This document shows, one piece after another, positions 1 through 6,424 of a DNA stretch of 25,397 nt. The DNA lies in contig JBOGTC010000030.1 of assembly GCA_050692055.1 (NCBI GenBank), positions 1 to 25,397 on the forward strand. Direction: 5' to 3'. Positions within the stretch are counted from its first letter, which is position 1; every line of letters begins with the position of its first letter. The position numbers and the translations under genes were made by a program. This DNA comes from JBOGTC01 sp050692055. GTDB taxonomy: Bacteria; Chloroflexota; Limnocylindria; QHBO01. Under the pieces are notes generated by a model that worked only from the letters and a program-made list of their open reading frames with translations, had not been told where the DNA came from and did no database searches.

Positions 1-60
1 CGTTGCACTGTGAGAATGTGGGCGGCGTCTTTCGCTACGGCCTGACTCAACGTTGCACTG

Positions 61-236
61 GTCTCGTGCCTTGATGTGGATCTGTCGGCCGAGTCAGCGG
101 AGGGCGTCAGAAACGACACCACCGGTCGGGCGGCAGTGACCTGATAGAAGCCTGGCATAACGGCCTCGTCACAGTGCTGTCCGCCGTCCCAGCGGGTGCG
201 TGTCACCGTCGCTTCACAGTGCGAGGAGCAGCTCCG
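61..236 (+). ncRNA. Possible IS110 bridge RNA region
   Basis: IS110-group elements are known to encode a structured bridge RNA in the non-coding end 5' of the transposase; it guides donor and target recognition. Here about 176 bases of non-coding DNA precede the transposase. Visible pairing includes GTGAC (136-140) with GTCAC (168-172), and CTGACTC (42-48) with GAGTCAG (91-97). I cannot identify the target- or donor-binding loops, so the call rests on position and family knowledge. Confidence 0.28.
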
Positions 237-1292
237 GTGACCGATCTCAGCATGCCAGACCCCGATCAACTCGTCACCCTCGGCGTCGACACCCACGCCG
301 AGGTGCATGCCGTGGCCGCGCTCGACCAGCGCGGACGCCTGATCGAGACGACCATCATCCCCACCACCCCGGCCGGCTACCAGGCGCTGCTGGCGTGGGC
401 GGCTGGGCACGGCACGATCGACCAGGTCGGGGTGGAGGGCACCGGCAGCTATGGGGCCGGTCTGGCGCGCTGGCTGCGCAGCCAGGGCCTGGCGGTGGTC
501 GAGGTCGACCGTCCCGACCGCAGGGCACGCCGCCAGCGCGGCAGGTCCGACCCGCTCGACGCCGAGAGCGCGGCGCGAGCGGTGCAGTCGGGGCGCGCCA
601 GCGGCAGCCCCAAGGCTGGCGACGGGCGGGTCGAGGCCATCCGCGCCCTGCGCATCGCCCGTCAGAGTGCGCTCGACGCCCGCAGCCGGGTGGCCAACCA
701 GCTGCACGCGCTGCGCGTCACGGCGCCCGACGAGTTGCGCGCCGAGCTGCGCAGCCTATCGCTGACCGGGCTCGCCCAGCGTGCGGCCCGGTTCCGCGCG
801 CCGGTGGTGGTCGACACACCCTCGGCGGCGACACGCACCGCACTGCGGTCGCTGGCGCGACGCCACCTGGCGTTGGGCGCCGAGATGGCGCGCCTCGACG
901 TCCAGCTCCGGCGGCTGGTGGCGCAGGCCGCGCCGCAGCTGCTGGCACGGCCGGGCATCGGTGTCCAGATCGCGGCCCAGCTGCTGGTCACCGCCGGCGA
1001 CAACCCGGCGCGCCTGCGCAGCGAGGCGGCCTTCGCCATGCTGACCGGCACCGCGCCCGTCCCGGCCAGCTCGGGCAAGACCACTCGCCACCGGCTCAAC
1101 CGCAGCGGCGACCGCCAGGCCAACGCGATGCTCTACCTGTTGGCCTTGAATCGCATGCGCTATGACCCGCGCACCAAGGCCTATCTCGAGCGACGCACGG
1201 CCGAGGGCAAGACGACCAAGGAGATCATGCGCTGCCTCAAGCGCTACCTGGCACGCGAGGTATACCGGCTGCTCGCCCCGCTGCCCGGTTGA
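237..1292 (+). CDS. IS110-family transposase (DEDD recombinase)
   Basis: This 351-aa protein catalyses transposition of the surrounding element. The N-terminal RuvC-like DEDD domain shows D18 (in VTLGVDTH), E67 (in VGVEGTGSYG) and the D105/D108 pair (in SDPLDAE). The C-terminal Transposase_20 domain contains the helix-hairpin-helix-like PGIGVQIAAQLL stretch and the serine motif PASSGKT with S278/S279, matching the catalytic serine region of the family. GTG at 237 is chosen because GAGGAG lies at 223-228, eight bases upstream; an in-frame GTG at 174 has no comparable site. The reading frame is intact over the usual family length, so the element may be active. The N-terminal DEDD plus C-terminal serine arrangement and the long 5' non-coding end fit the IS110 group rather than IS1111. 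Confidence 0.95.
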   Translation: MTDLSMPDPDQLVTLGVDTHAEVHAVAALDQRGRLIETTIIPTTPAGYQALLAWAAGHGTIDQVGVEGTGSYGAGLARWLRSQGLAVVEVDRPDRRARRQRGRSDPLDAESAARAVQSGRASGSPKAGDGRVEAIRALRIARQSALDARSRVANQLHALRVTAPDELRAELRSLSLTGLAQRAARFRAPVVVDTPSAATRTALRSLARRHLALGAEMARLDVQLRRLVAQAAPQLLARPGIGVQIAAQLLVTAGDNPARLRSEAAFAMLTGTAPVPASSGKTTRHRLNRSGDRQANAMLYLLALNRMRYDPRTKAYLERRTAEGKTTKEIMRCLKRYLAREVYRLLAPLPG

Positions 1293-1318
1293 CGAACATA
1301 GAAGCATCCACGTGCAGG

Positions 1319-1423
1319 TAACGGGGAAGAAGAGGCCGATCAGCCGGCCTTCTTCCCCGCCGCTGTCACCGTGTGCAACGTACGGGGAAGATCCGGCCCT
1401 TCACGCCGTCTTCTTCCCCGTTA
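1319..1423. repeat. Tandem hairpins with GGGGAAGA/TCTTCCCC arms
   Basis: Four alternating copies of a CGGGGAAGA motif form two adjacent hairpins. The first pairs CGGGGAAGAAG (1322-1332) with CTTCTTCCCCG (1349-1359). The second pairs ACGGGGAAGA (1382-1391) with TCTTCCCCGT (1412-1421). The outermost copies also form a perfect 14-bp inverted repeat, TAACGGGGAAGAAG at 1319-1332 against 1410-1423. The array lies between the convergent transposase and zinc-ribbon gene. It could be the 3' end of the insertion sequence, a bidirectional terminator or a REP-like element. Confidence 0.7.
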
Positions 1424-1519
1424 TCTCCACCTCATGCAACGCCGGCGCGGCGGAACGCTGGCTGCCCTGAGCGGGCAACCCTGGCGGCCCGGCAACGCGG
1501 CGGCGCGCTGCGAAGCGCC

Positions 1520-1984
1520 CTACGAGCACTCCACGGTGATCTCGGCCGGTTCCTCGGTCAGCCCCGGAATGCGCTCGGTGACGGTCAGCGTCTCGCCGCC
1601 GCCGATCGGCAGCGTGATGATCGACCGTGTGCGCAGGCGCTCACCGGCATCGCCCAGCGCCACGAGCTGGCACTTGGCGCGTCCCGATGCCGTGCCCTCG
1701 TTGATCACCTCGATCGTGGCGGCGTAGCTCTCCGGCTGCGCCGGCGCGACGTCGCTGACTCGCGCCTCGTATGGGCCCACGCCGCGCAGCGAGAGGCTGG
1801 CGGCGACCGCCAGCGCGACCACGGCCAATACGATCGCCACGACCACCGTGCCGTGGTACTGCGACGCGGAGGGCGTGGCCATCCCGGCGCGGTTGCAGAC
1901 CTCGCAGATCGATTCGTCCGGACCGATCTCACGGCCGCACTTGATGCACTCCCGGGCATCACCGCTCGACGTCGGCGCGGTCAT
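1520..1984 (-). CDS. Zinc-ribbon, single-pass membrane protein
   Basis: This 154-aa protein begins with a zinc ribbon (C13-x2-C16 and C27-x2-C30), followed by one hydrophobic membrane segment at about residues 46-66. The remaining 85 or so residues resemble FxLYD-type extracytoplasmic domains: a beta-rich stretch with YAATIEVINEG and a regularly spaced SIITLPIGGGETLTVTERIPG. The ribbon is probably cytoplasmic and the C-terminal domain outside. The ATG at 1984 overlaps the stop of the upstream DUF1684 gene by ATGA, so the two are likely co-translated. A longer in-frame reading upstream would run through the DUF1684 gene and is rejected. The function is unknown. Similar small ribbon-TM-FxLYD proteins are common in Gram-positive and Chloroflexota genomes, and a sensor or envelope role is only a guess. 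Confidence 0.8.
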   Translation of the reverse strand: MTAPTSSGDARECIKCGREIGPDESICEVCNRAGMATPSASQYHGTVVVAIVLAVVALAVAASLSLRGVGPYEARVSDVAPAQPESYAATIEVINEGTASGRAKCQLVALGDAGERLRTRSIITLPIGGGETLTVTERIPGLTEEPAEITVECS

Positions 1985-2634
1985 CGGCCGCGCTTCCCGG
2001 GGAGACGCTCGCCGGCCGCGATCGGCACGGACGGCCAGTTCTCCTGCGGCGCCAGCGGGCACGACCACACAGGGTCGTACACGCACGATGGGTGGTAGGC
2101 GTGGTTGAAGTCGAGGATCAGCTCGTCGCCATTCGTGCCCAGGTCTACGCCCTTGGCCGAATCCCACAGGTAGCGGCCGCCGCCGTACGTCTCGCGGCCA
2201 CTCGACGCGTCGCGGAACGGGATGAAGATGCCGCCGGCGTACTCGTTCAGCCAGAAGACCGACAGGCGGCAGGGCGTGCCATCGACCTCGAAGCGGACCC
2301 AGCCGATGCGGGCGAAGGGCATCTGCGGCCCCTCGCTCGAGCGCGGGACGTCCAGGCCCGGAGCGTCGGGATCGGGCTCGAGGCGGGCACGGAGCGCCAG
2401 CGAGGCATCGTGCCGGTGGTAGGCGAGCCCACGGAAGTCATGCCGCTCGTCATCCGGAATGGGGGACGAGGGATGGTCGGCGAAGAGCCGGTCACGGGCC
2501 GAGCGGAAGGCGACCGCCCGCATCGGTCCCGGGCGCGTGTCCTCGCGCAGCGAGGCGTACAGCGCCGCCACCCGGCGGCGCCAGTCGGCCAGCGCCAGGT
2601 GCGCCGGCATCGGTCTGGTCATCGGTCCGTCCAT
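1981..2634 (-). CDS. DUF1684 family protein
   Basis: This protein of about 217 aa matches the DUF1684 pattern: an N-terminal WRRRVAALYASLRED segment, a central VRFEVDGTPCRLSVFWL strand pair, and the strongly conserved C-terminal block with GGGRYLWD, ILDFNHAYHPSC and CPLAPQENWPSVPI. The family is widespread and has no established biochemical role; a beta-rich fold is expected. It lacks a signal peptide and membrane segments, so it should be cytoplasmic. It is the first gene of a two-gene unit with the zinc-ribbon protein (ATGA overlap). ATG codons at 2634 and 2622 are both possible starts; neither has a clear ribosome-binding site, and the longer one is listed. Confidence 0.85.
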   Translation of the reverse strand: MDGPMTRPMPAHLALADWRRRVAALYASLREDTRPGPMRAVAFRSARDRLFADHPSSPIPDDERHDFRGLAYHRHDASLALRARLEPDPDAPGLDVPRSSEGPQMPFARIGWVRFEVDGTPCRLSVFWLNEYAGGIFIPFRDASSGRETYGGGRYLWDSAKGVDLGTNGDELILDFNHAYHPSCVYDPVWSCPLAPQENWPSVPIAAGERLPGKRGR

Positions 2635-2648
2635 GATGCACCGATGAG

Positions 2649-2674
2649 GGGCGGACCGGTGAACCGGCCCGCCC
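2649..2674 (-). terminator. Hairpin downstream of the ABC receptor gene
   Basis: About 30 bases after the receptor gene's stop, an 11-bp stem (one G-U pair in the RNA) with a 4-base loop is formed by GGGCGGACCGG (2649-2659) and CCGGCCCGCCC (2664-2674). No T-run follows on the minus strand. It probably ends the importer operon and separates it from the DUF1684 unit. Confidence 0.5.
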
Positions 2675-2704
2675 TCGAGGGACTGCGTGAATGGCCTTGA
2701 TCGC

Positions 2705-3664
2705 CTACAGCAGCCCGTTGTCCTCGAGCCACTGTCGCGCCGCGTCTTCGAGCGACTCCTGGTCGACCGCGACCTGCACTCCCAGGGAGGTGAGCTCCTC
2801 GGTGGTGAGCAGCTCGCTGACCGCGTTCAGCGTGCCGGCAAGCGCGTCGCCGGCCTCGTCTGCGAGCTCCTGCGTCGCGATTGGCACCATGTTCTGTGCC
2901 GGCTGCAGCTGACCGTCGTCATCGAGCAGCACGAAGTTGAAGCGCTCGATGTCCGGCTGGGTGGTGCAGACCTGCGCCACGTCGATGGCGCTGGCATTGA
3001 GCGCCTCTGCCATCGCCGAGCTGCACGGCGCCAGCGATTCCACCTCGACCTGCGAGATGTCGATCCCGTACACCTCGTTCAGCCCCGGTCCGCAGTTGGG
3101 ATTCTCCCCGCATTCCGGCGCGAGACCCCAGACCAGTTGATCAGCCACCTCGGCCACATCGCTCATGGTGGTCAGGCCGAACTCATCGGCAGTCTCCTGG
3201 CGAACCACGAAGCCGTCGGCATCGGTCCCGGGACTCGGCTCAAAGGCAACCAGGCCGTCGGCCTCGAGCTCCGTCTGCAGAGCCTCGTACGTCTCCTGAG
3301 TGTCGGCCGTGGGAGTGCCCGAGTACTGCTGTGCCAGCGCGCCGCCGATGTACTCGGGTGTCAGGTTGATGTCGCCCGATTCGAGAGCGGCATAAAGCAC
3401 ATCGCGTGCGCCGAGCTCGAGCTGGCGCTCCACGGTGTAACCGGCGTTCTCCAGCGCCTGCGCGTAAATCTCGGCCACGACGGCCGCCTCGTAGAAGTTG
3501 GCCGAGCCGATGGTGATGGCCGTCTCCATGTCCATCCCGCCGTCGGTGGCGGCCGGATCGGTCACGTCGCCCGCGGTAGGGCTGCTCCCCTCACCCGGCG
3601 CACAGGCACTGACGATCAGCGCCAGCAGCGCCGCCCCGAGGGCGAGCGTGCGGTGAAGCCGCAT
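2705..3664 (-). CDS. Glycine betaine/choline-type ABC substrate-binding lipoprotein
   Basis: This 319-aa lipoprotein is the receptor of the importer encoded just upstream. Its N-terminus is a lipoprotein signal: basic MRLHR, a hydrophobic stretch and the lipobox VSAC with C21 as the lipidation site. A low-complexity linker rich in Gly, Ser, Thr and Asp follows. The mature part has the OpuAC/ProX type II binding fold: ITIGSANFYEAAVVAEIYAQALE near the start, then LGARDVLYAALESGDINLTPEYIGG, typical of OpuCC/OsmF-like receptors. ATG 3664 is chosen because GAGGAGG sits directly upstream and the signal peptide starts there. A 113-bp gap with its own TAGACT box (3725-3730) separates it from the permease gene, so it may be transcribed more strongly than the membrane parts. 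The substrate is inferred from the family; betaine, choline, carnitine or a related quaternary amine is likely. Confidence 0.9.
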   Translation of the reverse strand: MRLHRTLALGAALLALIVSACAPGEGSSPTAGDVTDPAATDGGMDMETAITIGSANFYEAAVVAEIYAQALENAGYTVERQLELGARDVLYAALESGDINLTPEYIGGALAQQYSGTPTADTQETYEALQTELEADGLVAFEPSPGTDADGFVVRQETADEFGLTTMSDVAEVADQLVWGLAPECGENPNCGPGLNEVYGIDISQVEVESLAPCSSAMAEALNASAIDVAQVCTTQPDIERFNFVLLDDDGQLQPAQNMVPIATQELADEAGDALAGTLNAVSELLTTEELTSLGVQVAVDQESLEDAARQWLEDNGLL

Positions 3665-3693
3665 TGGGTCCTCCTCACTAGCTTGCTTCCTGT

Positions 3694-3707
3694 GTCGCAC
3701 CTGCGAC
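3694..3707. promoter_or_regulatory. Palindrome in the leader of the ABC receptor gene
   Basis: GTCGCA-CC-TGCGAC is a perfect inverted repeat. It lies between the TAGACT -10-like box (3725-3730, minus strand) and the ribosome-binding site of the receptor gene, inside the predicted 5' leader. It could be an operator for a regulator of solute uptake. A second overlapping pair, ACCTG (3699-3703) with CAGGT (3713-3717), could form an RNA hairpin. Confidence 0.4.
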
Positions 3708-3724
3708 GTGGACAGGTCGAAAAA

Positions 3725-3730
3725 GTCTAG
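3725..3730 (-). promoter_or_regulatory. -10-like box for the ABC receptor gene
   Basis: TAGACT on the minus strand lies about 60 bases upstream of the ATG at 3664, in the only sizeable gap inside the importer operon. No convincing -35 box is visible. It suggests an internal promoter for the binding protein. Confidence 0.4.
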
Positions 3731-3777
3731 CAGCGAACCCGTGAAGGACCGATGACGCCGCATGACGGCGCGGCTGG

Positions 3778-4518
3778 TCAGAACGCCACGTCGCCTCCAC
3801 CGCGGCCCACCTGGGCGGGCTGGGTCGGATTCCAGGTGGTCCGCACGCCCAGGCCCGGCGAGACGGCCGAGCGCTGGAGCGCGGCGAATCCCAGCTCAGT
3901 GAGGATGGCCAGCAGCGCCGTCAGGATCGCCGCTCCCACGAGGCGTCCGTCGTCCTGGACCAGGAAGCCCTGCAGGATGAGGTGACCCAGCGTGCCGCCC
4001 GAGATGACGGCCGCCAGCGTCGCGGTGGCCACCACCTGGACGGCGGAGGTGCGGACCCCGGCCAGGATCACGGGCAGTGCGAGCGGGATCTCGACCCTGG
4101 CCAGGACCTCAAACTCGCGCATCCCCATGCCGCGGCCGGCCTCGATCGTGTCTCGGTCTACTTCCCGGAGGCCCGCGTAGGCGTTGGTGACGATGGGTGG
4201 AATCGCCAGCAGCACCAGCGCGATGAGGGACGGCCAGAAGCCGAGCCCAAGGCCCAGCGCCAGGGAGAATGGCAGCACGATCCCGATCCAGCCGAGCGAT
4301 GGCACGGCGCGCCCGACGTTCGATAAGCCGATGGCGAGTGCCGAGCCTCGGTTCGTGTGACCGATGAACAGCCCTAAGGGCAGGCCCAGCCCCACGGCGA
4401 CGGCGAGCGAGGCAGCCGACAGGGAGACGTGCTCCCACAGGCGTATCGGAATTCCGTTGCGGCCGGTCCAGCTGGCCGGATCCGTGAACCAGGCAACGAC
4501 CTCGGCGATCAGCTCCAT
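3778..4518 (-). CDS. OpuC/ProW-type ABC permease
   Basis: This 246-aa inner-membrane permease belongs to the BPD_transp_1 superfamily. After an N-terminal amphipathic stretch it has about five or six membrane helices. The cytoplasmic EAA loop, which contacts the ATPase, is at about residues 126-150 (EAGRGMGMREFEVLARVEIP). Motifs such as GRAVPSLGWIGIVLPF, IPPIVTNAYAGLREVD and SGGTLGHLILQG are typical of the betaine/choline/carnitine permease branch. Its start is 10 bases beyond the stop of the second permease gene, so the two are one operon. The C-terminal 20 or so residues (after GLGVRTTWN) are hydrophilic and not conserved in the family. It should form a heterodimer with the other permease. 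Confidence 0.92.
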   Translation of the reverse strand: MELIAEVVAWFTDPASWTGRNGIPIRLWEHVSLSAASLAVAVGLGLPLGLFIGHTNRGSALAIGLSNVGRAVPSLGWIGIVLPFSLALGLGLGFWPSLIALVLLAIPPIVTNAYAGLREVDRDTIEAGRGMGMREFEVLARVEIPLALPVILAGVRTSAVQVVATATLAAVISGGTLGHLILQGFLVQDDGRLVGAAILTALLAILTELGFAALQRSAVSPGLGVRTTWNPTQPAQVGRGGGDVAF

Positions 4519-4528
4519 CGGTCCACCC

Positions 4529-5185
4529 TCAGGCTCTCGCTCGCGCCCATGGAGTCAGGCTGCGCTGCGCGGCGAGCAGGGCGAGATCCGCGATCAGCGC
4601 CAGCGCGACAGAGAGCACGACGCCGGTGTAGATCGAGGTCGGGAAGAAGCGGTTGATGCCGGTGTTGACGATGAAGTAGCCCAGGCCGCCCATGCCGATG
4701 AGCGCGGTTACCGTCACGAGGCCCACCGTCGTGACGGTTGCGATGCGCAGGCCGGCGACGATGACCGGCATCGCCAGCGGCAGCTCCACGCGCCACAGCC
4801 GCTGCGCGCGCGTATAGCCCATCCCGGTCGCCGCCTCCACGGCGTCCGCGGGCACGCCGTTGAGCGCCTCCACGATGTTGCGGATCAGGATGAGCAGCGT
4901 GTAGCTCACGAGCGCGATCTCGGCCGTGAGCAGGCTGATGCCCGTGAAGGGAATGAGGATCGCAAACACCGCGAGGGATGGAATCGAGTACATGGTCCCG
5001 GTGACTCCGATCATCGGCCCGTACAGGCGCGGCCTGCGACGGATGACCAGCGCCAGCGCGAAGGAGATGGCGAAGCCGACCGTCACCGCGATGACCGTCA
5101 TGAGGACGTGCTCGCTCAGCCGCTGGACGATGGCGTCGAGGTTGTCGGCGATCCAGTCGAATCGGATGAGCGGCTCGTCGGTCAA
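4529..5185 (-). CDS. OpuC/ProW-type ABC permease
   Basis: This 218-aa membrane protein is the second permease of the importer. It is a BPD_transp_1 protein with the EAA loop at about residues 117-140 (EAATGMGYTRAQRLWRVELP). Family-typical segments include TMYSIPSLAVFAILIPFTGI, YTLLILIRNIVEALNGVP and ALIGMGGLGYFIVNTGINR. Its length is normal for the OpuCB/OpuCD group. The ATG at 5185 overlaps the ATPase stop (ATGA), so it is translationally coupled to the ATPase gene and probably made in matching amounts. Confidence 0.93.
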   Translation of the reverse strand: MTDEPLIRFDWIADNLDAIVQRLSEHVLMTVIAVTVGFAISFALALVIRRRPRLYGPMIGVTGTMYSIPSLAVFAILIPFTGISLLTAEIALVSYTLLILIRNIVEALNGVPADAVEAATGMGYTRAQRLWRVELPLAMPVIVAGLRIATVTTVGLVTVTALIGMGGLGYFIVNTGINRFFPTSIYTGVVLSVALALIADLALLAAQRSLTPWARARA

Positions 5186-6393
5186 GACGCGGCCTCCGCG
5201 GCTCGTGGCTCGTCGGCCGGCTCGTGGCTCTCGCCGACGGAGTGGAGCTCACCGTCGACGCCGATGACGGGGGCGCGCAGTGCCTCGCTGATGGCGTCCA
5301 CGCTCACCAGGCCCAGCACGCGCTCCTTCTCGTCGACCACGACGCCGAGCTGCACGGACGACCCCAGCATGGCGGAGAGCGCGTCGCGCAGCGTCGACTC
5401 GGGCTCCACGGTGGGCGCGCCGGGCGTCGCGGCGTCCGGATCGATCGGTCCCTCGCCGGCGAGGTCGTGCTGATCGATCCAGCCCAGGGGCCGGTCCCGG
5501 TCGTCGACGAGGAGGGCGTAGGTCAGCTCGTCGACACGGTCAAGGCGCTTGCGGATGTCCGCCCGTTCCTCACCCGCCCTGACGGTCACCGCTTCGATCG
5601 GCTCGAGGTCGCCCACGCGGCCGAGCGAGAGGCGCTTCAGCCCGCGATCCGCCCCGACGAAGCGCTCGACGAACTCGCTTGCCGGCGCGGCCAGGATGGC
5701 ATCGGGCGTGTCGTACTGGGCCAGGATGCCGCCGCGCTGCAGGATGGCGATGCGGTCGGCCATCTTGATCGCCTCATCGACGTCGTGGGTCACGAACACG
5801 ATCGTCTTTCTCACCCTGGCCTGCAGGCGCAGGAACTCGTTCTGCAGCCGATCGCGGCGAATGGGATCGACCGCGCCGAATGGCTCGTCCATGAGCATGA
5901 CCGGCGGGTCTGCGGCAAGGGCGCGTGCCACGCCGACGCGCTGGCGCTCGCCGCCGGAGAGCTCATTCGGATATCGGGACCGATACTGGCCAGGCTCCAG
6001 GCCGACGAGGTCGAGCAGCTCCTCTGTGCGTTCCTTGACGCGCTGCGCTTTCCAGCGCAGGAGCCGCGGGACGACGGCGACATTATCGGCGACCGTGAGG
6101 TGCGGGAAGAGCCCCACCTGCTGGATGACGTATCCGATCCTGCGCCGGAGCTCCACGGCCGGCAGGCTCATGACATCCTGCCCGTCGATGGTGACACGAC
6201 CACTCGTCGGCTCCACGAGCCGGTTGACCATCTTCATGGTCGTGGTCTTGCCGCAGCCGGATGGCCCCACCAGGACGCAGATCTGGCCCGCCGGGATCTC
6301 GAGCGTCAGGTCGGTGACCGCAGGCGTATCCGGCGAGCCATACGCCTTGGTGACGTGCTCGAATGCGACAACGGCGCCGGAGGCGTCGGTCAT
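5182..6393 (-). CDS. Betaine/choline-type ABC transporter ATPase with tandem CBS domains
   Basis: This 403-aa protein powers the importer. It has Walker A at residues 43-51 (GPSGCGKTT), a Q-loop at Q91/Q92, the signature LSGGERQ at 145-151, Walker B ending in D169-E170, and the H-loop in FVTHDVDEA. After the ATPase domain, residues from about 270 onward form two CBS repeats (TYALLVDDRDRPLGWID and VQLGVVVDEKERVLGLV). In OpuA/OpuC systems such repeats sense ionic strength or cyclic di-AMP, so this importer is probably gated by osmotic state. ATG 6393 is used; it is preceded by TATCAT and only 8 bases. The acidic, alanine-rich tail after the CBS pair is not conserved. Confidence 0.94.
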   Translation of the reverse strand: MTDASGAVVAFEHVTKAYGSPDTPAVTDLTLEIPAGQICVLVGPSGCGKTTTMKMVNRLVEPTSGRVTIDGQDVMSLPAVELRRRIGYVIQQVGLFPHLTVADNVAVVPRLLRWKAQRVKERTEELLDLVGLEPGQYRSRYPNELSGGERQRVGVARALAADPPVMLMDEPFGAVDPIRRDRLQNEFLRLQARVRKTIVFVTHDVDEAIKMADRIAILQRGGILAQYDTPDAILAAPASEFVERFVGADRGLKRLSLGRVGDLEPIEAVTVRAGEERADIRKRLDRVDELTYALLVDDRDRPLGWIDQHDLAGEGPIDPDAATPGAPTVEPESTLRDALSAMLGSSVQLGVVVDEKERVLGLVSVDAISEALRAPVIGVDGELHSVGESHEPADEPRAAEAAS

Positions 6394-6401
6394 GGGCGCC
6401 A

Positions 6402-6407
6402 ATGATA
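6402..6407 (-). promoter_or_regulatory. -10-like box of the ABC importer operon
   Basis: TATCAT on the minus strand is 8 bases before the ATPase start codon, and no ribosome-binding site is visible. This predicts a leaderless or nearly leaderless transcript. Confidence 0.45.
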
Positions 6408-6424
6408 GGGGCGGGCGCGGCGGC

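Larger units (their letters stand above)
1..1440 (+). mobile_element. IS110-family insertion sequence (ends not resolved)
   Basis: The segment holds one IS110-type transposase with non-coding sequence on both sides. IS110 elements usually have no terminal inverted repeats and make no clear target duplication, so the ends cannot be fixed by eye. The left limit lies at or before the window start or near base 60. The right limit is probably between the transposase stop at 1292 and the hairpins ending at 1423. The 10-mer CGTTGCACTG occurs at 1-10 and 51-60, which could mark a junction. The next chromosomal genes run towards the element from the right, so it sits in a convergent intergenic position. 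Confidence 0.6.

Noticed and set aside
174..236. Upstream GTG start for the transposase
   Set aside because: It lacks a ribosome-binding site and would overlap the non-coding end; GTG 237 has GAGGAG at proper spacing.
1319..1423. CRISPR array
   Set aside because: The copies alternate in orientation, have unequal spacing and number only four; there are no cas genes.
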